A DNA stretch of 64,000 nt, taken from the NCBI GenBank assembly GCA_958366705.1, contig CATXCB010000003.1:62001-126000 (forward strand), read 5' to 3'. This document shows positions 53,939 to 63,237 of this stretch, piece after piece. This DNA comes from an uncultured bacterium (GTDB lineage Bacteria > Cyanobacteriota > Vampirovibrionia > Gastranaerophilales > Gastranaerophilaceae). The stretch's first letter is position 1, and every line of letters starts with the position of its first letter. The translations under genes were made by a program, and so were the position numbers. Below the pieces are notes generated by a model. It ran no database searches. It was not told the origin of the DNA and saw nothing but the letters and a program-made list of their open reading frames with translations.

Positions 53939-55852
53939 TTAATCAATTAATTTTCCGTCAAACAAATCCATAACCATATTAACATTATCTGAATGGTAGG
54001 ATGAATCTGGATTTGTAGAAATTTTAGGTTTTTCTAACGGAACATCTGCAACTTTCTGTTCTGTTTGCATTGATTCATTACTTATTTGTTTTTTATTTAA
54101 TTGAACACTACCTGAGTCATCTTTTTTTACATTTAAAGATTTCTCTTGAGTAATTACAGATGATTTTGCTGGAGCAGGGGCAGGTTTATCATCATCACCA
54201 TCACCTGCAGAATTTGACTGACCGGCACGAATCGCATCATCGCCAGGAGCAGGTGCTCTGACAATAACTTTTGGAGATGAACCTGCAAACAACGAATTCG
54301 CAGCCTCTACAATAAAATTATGCTTGGCTCCATCCGGTCCAAACTGTTTTAACCAGCTTGGATTCTTAATAGATATAATTACTTCATCCTGCGCAATTTT
54401 TATTGGCAGTGCCTGCTGTTTCAAAATTGCTCTTGACGGGAAGCTTGAAATGTTTTCAAGCAATTTTACCCAGATTGTCTTTAAGTTATTTGACGAAGCT
54501 GGTTTTGACATTGGAACAGGCTGATTCAAAACTTCTTCTTCTGAGGCACCCGCAGTAGATTTTACTGACGGAGCAGCAGTTTGTTCAACATTATCAATTC
54601 TCTGATTAACTGCTGCAGGCTTTTTAACTTCCGGTTTTAATACCGGTGCAGGAGGCGTGTTGTAGGAAGAAACATTCACAAGTCTGGATGTATTGCCTGA
54701 TTCAAGAGCTGAAATTCTTTTTTGCAAATCTTCCAGCTTCGTATTTTCAGCCAAATTAGACATATCCAAAATGGCAACATCTAGCCATAATTTAGGATTT
54801 GCTGTCAATTTTAATTCTTTGATATACGCCGCACACTTATCAATCAACGATACCAGTTGATGAACTTCAATTTTAGAAACTTTTTCTCTAACAATCGTAA
54901 TTTGTTCTTCATTTAACTGAACAACACCTGTAGCAACAGAATCACCTATAGATTTTAAAATTAAAGTATTCCTCAAATATTCTAACAGATTAGACAAAAT
55001 TTGAGCAGGCTCATTACCTTGATTATAAATATTATTAAGAACCTGTAAAGCTTCGTTTTGATTTGAGTGCACAATAGCAGAAAATAGAGATGTCAATGAA
55101 TCAAAGGATAATCTGCCAAGCAGCCTGTTTATATCATCAACTTTAATCTCATCATCTGTAGAATTCAATACACTTAACTGGTCTAAGAGTGCAATACTGT
55201 CTCTCATCCCTCCTGCAGAATTTTGAGCAATATATGCAAGTGCATCATCCGTAATATTTATACTTTCTTTATCTGAAATATACCGCAAATGTTTTGCAAT
55301 ATCATCGGTTGTTATACGCTTAAAATCAAATCTTTGACAACGGCTCTTAATTGTATCAAGAACTTTATGAACTTCAGTTGTTGCAAGTATAAATATAACA
55401 TTTTTAGGCGGTTCTTCCAGAGTTTTTAAAAGAGCATTAAAAGCCTGATTTGTAAGCATATGAACTTCATCAATTATATAAATCTTATAACGACTTTGCA
55501 CAGGTGCTAATGCGACTTTTTGGATAATTTCATCAGCATCATTAACGGAACGATTACTGGCAGCGTCAATTTCTATAACATCAATAGGTATTGAATTTGT
55601 GATATTTTTACAATTTTCGCACTCATTACATGGAGAAATAGTAGGACCTTTTTCACAATTCAAAGATTTAGCAAAAATTCTTGCCGTTGAGGTTTTACCT
55701 GTACCTCTCGGCCCTGTAAACAAATATGCATGCGAAATTCTATCCATTTTTATGGCATTAGCCAGAGCTTTTTTAATGTGCTCCTGACCAACAATTTGTT
55801 CAATTGCTTGCGGTCTGTATTTTCTGTACAAAGGTATATAGTTTTTATTCAT
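53939..55852 (-). CDS. dnaX: DNA polymerase III subunit gamma/tau
   Basis: 637 residues, the clamp-loader ATPase. The Walker A motif is GPRGTGKTSTARI (about 46-58). A four-Cys zinc module (LNCEKG and CNECENCKNI) follows, then Walker B IDEVHML (about 127-133) and the sensor regions of the AAA+ core to about 365. The C-terminal half is low-complexity Pro/Lys/Ser-rich with a folded segment (about 465-535), as in tau forms. No slippery poly-A frameshift site was seen. Divergent from the LD-carboxypeptidase gene across 42 bases. Confidence 0.95.
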   Translation of the reverse strand: MNKNYIPLYRKYRPQAIEQIVGQEHIKKALANAIKMDRISHAYLFTGPRGTGKTSTARIFAKSLNCEKGPTISPCNECENCKNITNSIPIDVIEIDAASNRSVNDADEIIQKVALAPVQSRYKIYIIDEVHMLTNQAFNALLKTLEEPPKNVIFILATTEVHKVLDTIKSRCQRFDFKRITTDDIAKHLRYISDKESINITDDALAYIAQNSAGGMRDSIALLDQLSVLNSTDDEIKVDDINRLLGRLSFDSLTSLFSAIVHSNQNEALQVLNNIYNQGNEPAQILSNLLEYLRNTLILKSIGDSVATGVVQLNEEQITIVREKVSKIEVHQLVSLIDKCAAYIKELKLTANPKLWLDVAILDMSNLAENTKLEDLQKRISALESGNTSRLVNVSSYNTPPAPVLKPEVKKPAAVNQRIDNVEQTAAPSVKSTAGASEEEVLNQPVPMSKPASSNNLKTIWVKLLENISSFPSRAILKQQALPIKIAQDEVIISIKNPSWLKQFGPDGAKHNFIVEAANSLFAGSSPKVIVRAPAPGDDAIRAGQSNSAGDGDDDKPAPAPAKSSVITQEKSLNVKKDDSGSVQLNKKQISNESMQTEQKVADVPLEKPKISTNPDSSYHSDNVNMVMDLFDGKLID

Positions 55853-55894
55853 GATAAAGTAATTATAACAAATAATCTTTTAAAAGGGTAATTT

Positions 55895-56803
55895 ATGAAC
55901 TTAATTAAACCAAAAAAGTTAAAAAAAGGAGATACAATATCAATTATTGCTCCTGCCGGTGCCGTTGATATGCACCTTGTACAAAAAGCTGAAGAATATT
56001 TTAAAAATAGCGGCTACAACGTTAAACTCGGCTCAAACATAAATAACCACTACAGATGCATGTCCGGCTCCGATGATGAACGGCTTGAAGACTTACACAT
56101 TGCTTTCTCTGATTCAGAAACAAACGCAATTATTTGTGCCAGAGGCGGATTTGGAACTCTAAAACTGCTAAACAAAATTGATTATAACCTTATTAGAAAT
56201 AACCCTAAAATATTATGCGGATACTCTGATATAACAGCATTATCTGCAATGATACTAAAAAAATGCAATCTCATAACATTTTCAGGTCCAATGGCTCAAA
56301 GTGACTTTTCATGTACTTCTTCTCAAATAAATAAATATACAGAAAAGAATTTTTGGAGCACATTAACTAATTCAACACCAGTTAAACTAATACCTCAGGA
56401 TTGCGCAAAAACTTATAAAAAAGGAAGTGCGGCAGGTGTTATGTTTGGAGGTAATCTTGCAACTATAGCTTCTCTATGCGGACAAGACTTTATTCCTGAT
56501 AACAAATTTATTTTCTTTACAGAAGATATAAACGAACCGACATATAAAATTGATAAATATTTTACCCAATTATTTAGTATAAAAAAGTTCAAAGAAAATA
56601 TATCAGCACTTATATTAGGCGACTTTACCGAAACTGATAATAAACAATGGCTGGATGAGATTTTTACAGAAATTGCATCACAAACCCGTATTCCTATATT
56701 TTCTGGTTATCCTATTTCTCATACAGAAATTAAGGCAACCATCCCGTTTGGCGCTGAAGCTGTAATAGAAAATAGCGGCGTAATGACAATCAACAACGAA
56801 TAA
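55895..56803 (+). CDS. ldcA: LD-carboxypeptidase (peptidase S66)
   Basis: 302 residues. It removes the terminal D-Ala from tetrapeptides during peptidoglycan recycling, or is related to microcin-immunity MccF. The N-terminus KKGDTISIIAPAG is typical. The nucleophilic Ser is in CGYSDITAL (about 110-115), the catalytic Glu in FTEDINEPTYKIDKYF (about 208) and the catalytic His in PISHTEIKATIPFG (about 278). There is no signal peptide, so it is cytoplasmic, which favours recycling. AAGGG precedes the start; the end overlaps the convergent Usp gene by 14 bases. Confidence 0.88.
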   Translation: MNLIKPKKLKKGDTISIIAPAGAVDMHLVQKAEEYFKNSGYNVKLGSNINNHYRCMSGSDDERLEDLHIAFSDSETNAIICARGGFGTLKLLNKIDYNLIRNNPKILCGYSDITALSAMILKKCNLITFSGPMAQSDFSCTSSQINKYTEKNFWSTLTNSTPVKLIPQDCAKTYKKGSAAGVMFGGNLATIASLCGQDFIPDNKFIFFTEDINEPTYKIDKYFTQLFSIKKFKENISALILGDFTETDNKQWLDEIFTEIASQTRIPIFSGYPISHTEIKATIPFGAEAVIENSGVMTINNE

Positions 56804-57647
56804 TTAGAACATCTGATTTAACATTTTCCAGAACTCTTTTACTTACAGAGCCAAGAATAAACTTTGACAGATACTTTTTATCCCTTCTCCCGCTTACTAC
56901 AAGATCAATATTTTCTTTATGCGCATATTTTATAAGCTCCTGAGCTGGAACTCCATTTAAAATTGCCTTTGAAGAGACGGTTAATCCATTTTCACTGAAC
57001 ATTTTCTCAAATTTTGAAAGCAGCAATAATGAGGCTTTTTCTTGCTTTCTTTCAATTTCAAGCATCCAGTTAGAATCTAAACTTCCCTCCAGAAATAAAT
57101 AATCAGGAATTTCATAAACTGTTGCAAGATGAATTTCTTTATCTTTAAGGTTCAGGGTATCAATACTTTTTGCGACAACCTTATTGCTAAGTTCTGTATT
57201 ATCAACTGTAAATAAAACTTTCGTTCGTTCATTTTTATCTTTAGAAATAAAAGTAGAAATTTTTGCCACAGAGGCAATTTCTTGAGAAACAGAACCAAGC
57301 CACTTTTGAATTCCTTTTTTTCCATGTGAACCCATTACCACAAAATCATAATCATCACTGTCTAATATTTCTAGTATCGCATCAATTGTTGAACCGCACA
57401 TTTTTATTTTTTTTACAACATTTATACCGTTTTCTTGTAAAAATTTCTCTGCATAATCTAATATTGAATCCGCAGAATTTGCGCACTGGTAAGCAAATTC
57501 AGTTCCCTCAATTGTTGTTGTATCCGGCAAAAAACTCCAATCAATTACACATAGCGCATCCACTGTCATATTCGAAACCCAGAGTGAAAAATTATGAATT
57601 GCGTGATAGCTGATTTTTGATCCATCCGTACAAAATAAAACTTTCAT
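56790..57647 (-). CDS. Tandem universal stress protein
   Basis: 285 residues comprising two UspA domains (about 1-138 and 140-285). Each starts with a beta strand and Asp (VLFCTDGSKIS, VLFTVDNTELS). The first ends with the nucleotide-binding loop MGSHGKKGIQKWLGSVS, one residue shorter than the usual G-2-G-9-G spacing. The second has SGRRDKKYLSKFILGSVS, where the second Gly is Asp, so ATP binding may be confined to the first domain or lost. AAGGAG lies 7 bases before the start. Role in stress survival is by family only. Confidence 0.85.
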   Translation of the reverse strand: MKVLFCTDGSKISYHAIHNFSLWVSNMTVDALCVIDWSFLPDTTTIEGTEFAYQCANSADSILDYAEKFLQENGINVVKKIKMCGSTIDAILEILDSDDYDFVVMGSHGKKGIQKWLGSVSQEIASVAKISTFISKDKNERTKVLFTVDNTELSNKVVAKSIDTLNLKDKEIHLATVYEIPDYLFLEGSLDSNWMLEIERKQEKASLLLLSKFEKMFSENGLTVSSKAILNGVPAQELIKYAHKENIDLVVSGRRDKKYLSKFILGSVSKRVLENVKSDVLIIRC

Positions 57648-57775
57648 TGACTTCTCCTTTTTTGATAAACATAAAATATGTTAAGGAAAATTACATTAGC
57701 TAGTCATATACACTTTTTTCTGATAAGATAGAGTTATAAGTTATTACAGTTATTTTGTTAGGATTAGTTATAGTA

Positions 57776-58390
57776 ATGTCAGCTGAAGAAAATGTAAAAC
57801 TTAAAGAGTACAAAGAATTGATTGAAATCATTGCAAAGGTGGAGTATCAAAAGTTTGCAAATTCACATTTAATTGATTTACCTGAATTAATCAATATCGG
57901 TACCCACGCTTTATATATACTTTTCAAATCAAATTCACCGGAAAAGTATAACAATACCTATCTTTCTACAGCCATAAAATGGGCAATCCGTAATGAAGTA
58001 AGAAGAAGATACAAATGGTATACTTTAAAAAACAAACAAACTCCATCTGAAGAAGATGAAACTGCCGATATTGATATTAGAGCGGAAGTTTACAAGAATA
58101 TACTTTCAATTGACGAATTACAAGATGCTGAAATTCCTACTCAAATTAAATCTCAAGACAAAACACCTGAAGAATCTATCGAATTTTCAGAATTAAAAGA
58201 CGGTATTTTAGAAGCTATGAAAAAATTACCGCCTAGAGAACGAGAACTTATTGAATATAAATTTTTTAAAGAAAAAAAACTGCGTGAAATAGCCGAAGAA
58301 TTTAACATTTCACAATCTCGTATTTCTCGCATCATTCAAACCGGTCTCGACAGAATAAAAAAAGACTTGGCTAAACAGGGGATTATTTAA
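57776..58390 (+). CDS. FliA/SigF-type RNA polymerase sigma factor
   Basis: 204 residues. Region 2 is recognisable at about 20-80 (LPELINIGTHALYIL, then YLSTAIKWAIRNEVRRRYKW, the -10-recognition and melting helices). A reduced region 3 follows, and region 4 lies at about 145-198 (LPPRERELIEYKFF, REIAEEFNISQSRISRIIQTGLDRIKKDL). Size and arrangement match group 3 factors such as sigma-28 (FliA) or sporulation-type SigF. With flagellar genes in the same window, sigma-28 is the more likely role. An in-frame TTG 21 bases earlier is an alternative start. It lies three bases before gcvPB, so both share a transcript. Confidence 0.82.
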   Translation: MSAEENVKLKEYKELIEIIAKVEYQKFANSHLIDLPELINIGTHALYILFKSNSPEKYNNTYLSTAIKWAIRNEVRRRYKWYTLKNKQTPSEEDETADIDIRAEVYKNILSIDELQDAEIPTQIKSQDKTPEESIEFSELKDGILEAMKKLPPRERELIEYKFFKEKKLREIAEEFNISQSRISRIIQTGLDRIKKDLAKQGII

Positions 58391-58393
58391 AAT

Positions 58394-59818
58394 ATGAAAA
58401 CAATTTTTGAAAAAAGCAACGGTAATGATGGAATTAATCTTACCGACGAAATTGAAAATCTTTGCTTTTTACCTGAAAACGTACTCAGAAAAGATAAAGT
58501 AGGACTTCCGCAACTCGGAGAATTAGAAGTGATGAGACACTATAAAGAGTTGTCTGATTTAAACTTTTGTATAGAAAAAGGGTTCTATCCGCTTGGGTCC
58601 TGCACTATGAAATATAATCCTAAAGTAAATGAATTTCTAGCCGGGCTTGAGGATTTTAACATTCACCCTAATACTGATGAAAACCTGGCTCAAGGTTCTC
58701 TAAAACTTATGTTTGACTTACAGCAGGCACTGCTTAAAATTACAGGAATGGATGCTATTACATTAACACCATCAGCTGGTGCGCATGGCGAAATGACAGG
58801 CATGATGGTTATTCAAAAATACTTTAAAACCATAGGGGAAAACAGAACAAAAGTTATTATTCCTGATTCTGCACACGGCACAAATCCGGCAAGTGCCAGA
58901 ATGGCAGGATTTGACATTATTGAAATAAAATCAAATGAAAAAGGCCAAGTTGATATCGAAGCTCTAAAACAGGTTTTAACACCGGATGTAGCAGCAATAA
59001 TGATGACTAATCCAAATACATTAGGAATTTTTGAAGAAAATGTAGAAGAAATATCCCAAATAATGCATAAAAATGGTTCATTGTTATATTACGATGGTGC
59101 AAATTTTAATGCGATTATGGGGCACACAAATCCTAAACTGATGGGATTTGATGTAGTGCATCTTAACCTTCACAAAACATTTTCAACTCCGCATGGCGGT
59201 GGAGGGCCAGGTGCCGGACCTGTTGCTGTAACCGAAAGATTAAAAAACTTTTTGCCTGTCCCAATAGTAGCTTTTGATGGAAGAAAGTATTATAAAAACT
59301 ATGATTTAAAACATTCTATAGGAAATGTAAAAAATTTCTATGGAAATTTCGCTGTTCTTGTTAAAGCTTACGCATACATATTAATGATGGGTAAAAATTT
59401 GAAAGAGGCCTCTAAGAATGCCGTGCTAAACGCAAATTATTTAAAAGAAAAATTAAAAAAATATTATAATTTGCCATATGACGAACCCTGTATGCATGAA
59501 TTTGTAATAACAGGCGAAAAACAAAAATTGGAAAACGGAATTTCAACACTAAATTTAGCAAAAAGATTGATGGATGAAAACACACATCCTCCAACAGTTT
59601 ATTTTCCACTGATTGTGCATGAGGCAATTATGATTGAACCAACAGAATCAGAAAACAAAGATAAACTGGATGAATTTGCACAAACTATGATAAAAATTGC
59701 ACAAGAAGCTGAAACTAATCCTGAAAATATTTTATCAGCACCTCATAATACACCGGTGAAAAAGATTGATGAAGTTTTGGCTGCTCGTCATCCGAATTTA
59801 AAGTACAGTAACAATTAG
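58394..59818 (+). CDS. gcvPB: Glycine dehydrogenase (decarboxylating) subunit 2
   Basis: 474 residues, the PLP-binding beta subunit of the two-subunit P-protein of the glycine cleavage system. FYPLGSCTMKYNP (about 65-77) is conserved. TPSAGAHGE (about 125) and the PLP Lys in HLNLHKTFSTPHGGGGPG (about 255-272) mark the active site. The partner gcvPA normally lies directly upstream; here a sigma factor takes that place, and no T, H or L protein genes are in the window. PLP decarboxylates glycine and passes the aminomethyl group to the H-protein. Confidence 0.94.
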   Translation: MKTIFEKSNGNDGINLTDEIENLCFLPENVLRKDKVGLPQLGELEVMRHYKELSDLNFCIEKGFYPLGSCTMKYNPKVNEFLAGLEDFNIHPNTDENLAQGSLKLMFDLQQALLKITGMDAITLTPSAGAHGEMTGMMVIQKYFKTIGENRTKVIIPDSAHGTNPASARMAGFDIIEIKSNEKGQVDIEALKQVLTPDVAAIMMTNPNTLGIFEENVEEISQIMHKNGSLLYYDGANFNAIMGHTNPKLMGFDVVHLNLHKTFSTPHGGGGPGAGPVAVTERLKNFLPVPIVAFDGRKYYKNYDLKHSIGNVKNFYGNFAVLVKAYAYILMMGKNLKEASKNAVLNANYLKEKLKKYYNLPYDEPCMHEFVITGEKQKLENGISTLNLAKRLMDENTHPPTVYFPLIVHEAIMIEPTESENKDKLDEFAQTMIKIAQEAETNPENILSAPHNTPVKKIDEVLAARHPNLKYSNN

Positions 59819-59830
59819 GAAATATAAAAA

Positions 59831-60982
59831 ATGAGTAAAAAAGAAGAAAAGAAGAAAAAAATATCATTTCCTCATATGGGAACTATTAGTTATGCATGGG
59901 CTGCAGCTTTGAGAATTATAGGTTGTGAACCCTATGTCGAACCATATACAAGCAAGAAAACATTATCTTTAGGCACAAAACACGCACCGGAAGCGATATG
60001 TTTACCTTACAAACTTATTCTTGGTAACTTTATAGAAGCTATTGAGGGAGGAACAGATTATGTTGCAATGATTACGTCCCCTGGCTGCTGCAGACTGGGT
60101 GAGTATGGCAAATGTATAGAAAATGCCCTGCATGACCTTGGTTATGAAGCAAAATATCTAGACCTGCAACTGTATGACGGAATAAAAGGAATGTATAATT
60201 TCTTAAAAACTGCAAGTGGAAAAAATAACCCGTTCTTATTTAGCAAAGCTATTCTTATAGCAATATTAAAAGTGTTTACTATTGACAAACTGGAATCCAG
60301 ACTATCTTATTGCAGAGCCAGAGAAATAAATTTTGGGGACGCTGAAAAACATTATTTAAAAGCACTAAAATATATTGATGCCGAAGACTCACTTTTGGGA
60401 CTAAAAAGGGCAATAAAACAAGCTGATGAAGAAATGAAAAAAGTTGAACTTAACCAAAACAAGGAAGTTCTATATGTTGATATAACAGGGGAAATTTACG
60501 TTGTTAATGATGAATTTTCTAATCAAAGTATTGAAAAAGAACTTGGAAAAATGGGGGTTCAGGTTAGAAGAAGTTTAACAGTAAGCAGCTTTTTAAAAGA
60601 TGCAATAATCCCAAAAATTTTCAGAAAAGGTGAAACACACTTACAAAGGGCAGATAGACTTGCTAAGCCATATCTAATGCGAGATATTGGCGGAGATGCC
60701 TTAGAATGTGTATCCGATGTTGCATACGCAAATGAAAGAGGAATTGACGGAATCATTCACCTTAGTCCTTTCACATGTATGCCAGAAATCATGTCTCAAA
60801 ATATATTCCCAGCAATGAGAGAAGATTGTGAAATCCCGATTTTACCATTAATTCTTGATGAACAGACAGGTAGAGCAGGATATATCACAAGAATCGAAGC
60901 TTTTGTTGACTTAATGAGAAGAAGAAAAAGAAAACGCAAAATGTCACAAAAAAATAATATACAGGAAGAAGCTGTAAAGTAA
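59831..60982 (+). CDS. 2-hydroxyacyl-CoA dehydratase/activase-related protein (COG3581-like)
   Basis: 383 residues. The N-terminal half has conserved Cys positions likely to hold an Fe-S cluster (GCEPYVEP, EAICLPYK, TSPGCCRLGEYGKC). The C-terminal half has SPFTCMPEIMSQNIFP and PILPLILDEQTGRAGYITRIEAFVDL. These are the marks of the DUF2229/COG3581 group related to the D-component of 2-hydroxyacyl-CoA dehydratases and their activators. The biochemical role of this group is unknown to me. A very basic C-terminal tail (RRRKRKRK) follows. AGGAA precedes the start; 12 bases after gcvPB. Confidence 0.72.
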   Translation: MSKKEEKKKKISFPHMGTISYAWAAALRIIGCEPYVEPYTSKKTLSLGTKHAPEAICLPYKLILGNFIEAIEGGTDYVAMITSPGCCRLGEYGKCIENALHDLGYEAKYLDLQLYDGIKGMYNFLKTASGKNNPFLFSKAILIAILKVFTIDKLESRLSYCRAREINFGDAEKHYLKALKYIDAEDSLLGLKRAIKQADEEMKKVELNQNKEVLYVDITGEIYVVNDEFSNQSIEKELGKMGVQVRRSLTVSSFLKDAIIPKIFRKGETHLQRADRLAKPYLMRDIGGDALECVSDVAYANERGIDGIIHLSPFTCMPEIMSQNIFPAMREDCEIPILPLILDEQTGRAGYITRIEAFVDLMRRRKRKRKMSQKNNIQEEAVK

Positions 60983-61003
60983 AGTATTTAATGAGGAGTT
61001 TTA

Positions 61004-61834
61004 ATGTTAAAACTGATAAAGAACAACTTTAAAACAACAAATGACTGTATAATTTTGGCAACACCACTAATAATTTTTCTTTCCATCTTAGGGTGGTATT
61101 TAAATTATGCACTGGATTCAATAGACAATATTCCAAAACTAATTCTGGCAGTTGTAACTACACTTGTAATGAGCAGCGGATTTTTTTCTGCCTGGTTTTA
61201 TATGACAAAAAAAACATTAAAACTTGCTAAAACCGTATTTATTTTTGACAAAGACAGAGCTAAAGCTTTTCGGGAATTAATCTTGTCATTGCCGAAAGGA
61301 ATTGGCAAATTATTCTTACCATTTCTTGGGATAATTTCTATTTCAGGAATTATATTCGGAATTGTTGTATTGTTAACAACAATTTTTGTAACTAAATATA
61401 TTGGAACAATTGATATTGGTCTATTCAATTCAGAAAATGTACTAATATCCACAAATGAGTTGATTAATGAAATAAAAGATTTGTCAAATAACGAACTAAT
61501 TGTACTAAATTGTTGGTATTTAATCTTAACATCATTATCAACAATTTTATCATTTATAGCAATGCTATGGATTCCTGAAGTTGTATACACTGAAACTAAC
61601 CCTTTTAGAGCATTAATTCAGGCTATAAAAAAACTTTTTATTACTCTGCCAAAATCATTTTTATTATTTTTATATGTAAACGTTTTAATGATTTGTGTCT
61701 CAGTTCTAAATACACTATTAATGTATAATCCAATTTTATACTTTTTTGTTTTAGTCCTTTATTATTATTTATTTGTATATATTGTTGTGCTAATATTCAC
61801 TTATTATGAACAGACCTTCCTTTATGAACAATAG
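61004..61834 (+). CDS. Polytopic membrane protein of unknown function
   Basis: 276 residues with about six predicted transmembrane helices (about 17-38, 45-66, 103-130, 165-187, 215-237, 243-268). The extramembrane loops are short except about 132-160. No family recognised; the arrangement resembles small uncharacterised DUF-type integral membrane proteins. GAGGAG lies 6 bases before the start. The last 29 bases overlap miaA, so translation of the two is probably coupled. Confidence 0.68.
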   Translation: MLKLIKNNFKTTNDCIILATPLIIFLSILGWYLNYALDSIDNIPKLILAVVTTLVMSSGFFSAWFYMTKKTLKLAKTVFIFDKDRAKAFRELILSLPKGIGKLFLPFLGIISISGIIFGIVVLLTTIFVTKYIGTIDIGLFNSENVLISTNELINEIKDLSNNELIVLNCWYLILTSLSTILSFIAMLWIPEVVYTETNPFRALIQAIKKLFITLPKSFLLFLYVNVLMICVSVLNTLLMYNPILYFFVLVLYYYLFVYIVVLIFTYYEQTFLYEQ

Positions 61835-62696
61835 AATTAACGTTATAGCAATAGTTGGAGCAACAGCAAGCGGTAAAACTGCTTATTCAATAGAATTAGC
61901 AAAAAAGCTTGACGGTGAAATTATTTCAGCAGATTCCAGACTTGTATATAAAGGATTTGATATTGGAACGGCAAAACCGGAGATTACAGAACGGGAAAAT
62001 ATTCCACACCATCTCATTGATATAGTAGAACCCGAATTTGATTATTCAGCTGGCCTATACAAACAACAAGCAAAGGAAAAAATTATAGAAATATTTAAAA
62101 AAGGCAAAACGCCGATTATTGTTGGCGGTACAGGACTTTATTTGAATATATTACTAAAAAATTACGATTTACCGCAAATTTCACCAAATAAGGAGTTTCG
62201 TAATAAGCTTTATACGTTAGAAAGTCAGGAACTATACGAACTTTTAAAAACACAAGACATAGAAAGCGCTGAGACAATAAATCAAAATGATAGAAAAAAA
62301 ATTATAAGAGCCTTAGAAATAATAAATGAAACAGGAAAACCTTTAAGTTCAACCCGAGGAATAAAAGAACCGGAGTTTAATGTTAAATGGATTGGTCGAA
62401 ATTTTGACAGAGAAACGCTGTATAAACGGATTGATGACCGTGTTGATATAATGATAGATAAAGGACTTATTAAAGAAACACAAAACCTATTAACAAAACA
62501 TGGACGAATACCAAACTTAATAAACACAATCGGCTATCGAGAAATTTTAGGATACATTGATAATAAATATTCTCTGGAAGATGCTAAAGAATTATTAAAG
62601 AAAAATACACGAAATTACGCAAAACGTCAATTAACGTGGTTCAGGAAAAATGAAGATATTGAATGGAATATTTATCCGGAAAAACTAAAGAAGTAA
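61806..62696 (+). CDS. miaA: tRNA dimethylallyltransferase
   Basis: Adds the dimethylallyl group to A37 of tRNAs reading UNN codons. The P-loop is GATASGKTAYS (about 18-28), SADSRLVYKGFDIGTAKPE (about 41-59) follows, then GGTGLYLN (about 105-112) and QLTWFRKNEDIEW near the C-terminus. The common motif SADSMQVY reads SADSRLVY here. 296 residues is normal. It starts inside the membrane-protein gene; a Met six codons later is an alternative. Confidence 0.94.
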   Translation: MNRPSFMNNRINVIAIVGATASGKTAYSIELAKKLDGEIISADSRLVYKGFDIGTAKPEITERENIPHHLIDIVEPEFDYSAGLYKQQAKEKIIEIFKKGKTPIIVGGTGLYLNILLKNYDLPQISPNKEFRNKLYTLESQELYELLKTQDIESAETINQNDRKKIIRALEIINETGKPLSSTRGIKEPEFNVKWIGRNFDRETLYKRIDDRVDIMIDKGLIKETQNLLTKHGRIPNLINTIGYREILGYIDNKYSLEDAKELLKKNTRNYAKRQLTWFRKNEDIEWNIYPEKLKK

Positions 62697-62723
62697 AACT
62701 TCAGACTTCTCTAATGATAAATA

Positions 62724-63179
62724 TTACTTCACTCTAATTTTAACAACTACTTTAATTACTTCTTCTGAAGTATCTTCACTACAAGAAATTTGTGGAGCAT
62801 GAGCTTCATGAGGATAAAGCATTACGAAATTTGTTCCATCTAATGTCACATATTTATCTTTTGCAACAGAATCTGAATAAAAAGTAATATCTTTTTCAAA
62901 ATTATAAGGTTCTAAAATCGTTAATTCAGCACGTTCAGACAGATATATTTTCTCTCGGCCATTAATAAGCAGCTGGATATCTGCATAATTATCATGTGTT
63001 TCATATTTAGCATCTTTTATCGGTTTTGTTTTGTATTTTTCGATATTTACATAACTGCTGTCATCTATTATAGTTTTTCCCAAAGTTATATTATTACCAT
63101 CAAGATTTTTAAGAAAATCTAATACTGGCTCAGGAATATTACTATAAAAATTAATATTATCAAGTTTATCAATAATCAT
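62724..63179 (-). CDS. YhcH/YjgK/YiaL family protein (DUF386)
   Basis: 151 residues with the cupin-like pattern of this family: YETHDNYADIQLLINGREKIYLS (about 80-102), then FVMLYPHEAHAPQI (about 118-131). The His, Glu and Asp residues of these segments form the metal site in known members (TabA, EbgC, NanQ). Members act as sugar mutarotases or anomerases, for instance on sialic acid, or affect biofilms. No sugar operon is adjacent, so the substrate is open. AAAGG precedes the start. Confidence 0.82.
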   Translation of the reverse strand: MIIDKLDNINFYSNIPEPVLDFLKNLDGNNITLGKTIIDDSSYVNIEKYKTKPIKDAKYETHDNYADIQLLINGREKIYLSERAELTILEPYNFEKDITFYSDSVAKDKYVTLDGTNFVMLYPHEAHAPQISCSEDTSEEVIKVVVKIRVK

Positions 63180-63193
63180 ATATTATAACCTTT

Positions 63194-63228
63194 CAAAAGA
63201 AAAACAGGCTTTAGAAAAAGCCTGTTTT
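63194..63228 (-). terminator. Rho-independent terminator of the right-edge prepilin gene
   Basis: AAAACAGGCTTT and AAAGCCTGTTTT arms with a 4-5 base loop, followed on the minus strand by TTCTTTT. Ten bases after the prepilin stop. Confidence 0.82.
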
Positions 63229-63237
63229 CAATATTAC

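Noticed and set aside
53939..55852. Programmed frameshift giving a short gamma form of DnaX
   Set aside because: No slippery run of the A-AAA-AAG type followed by a stem was found near the end of the AAA+ core.
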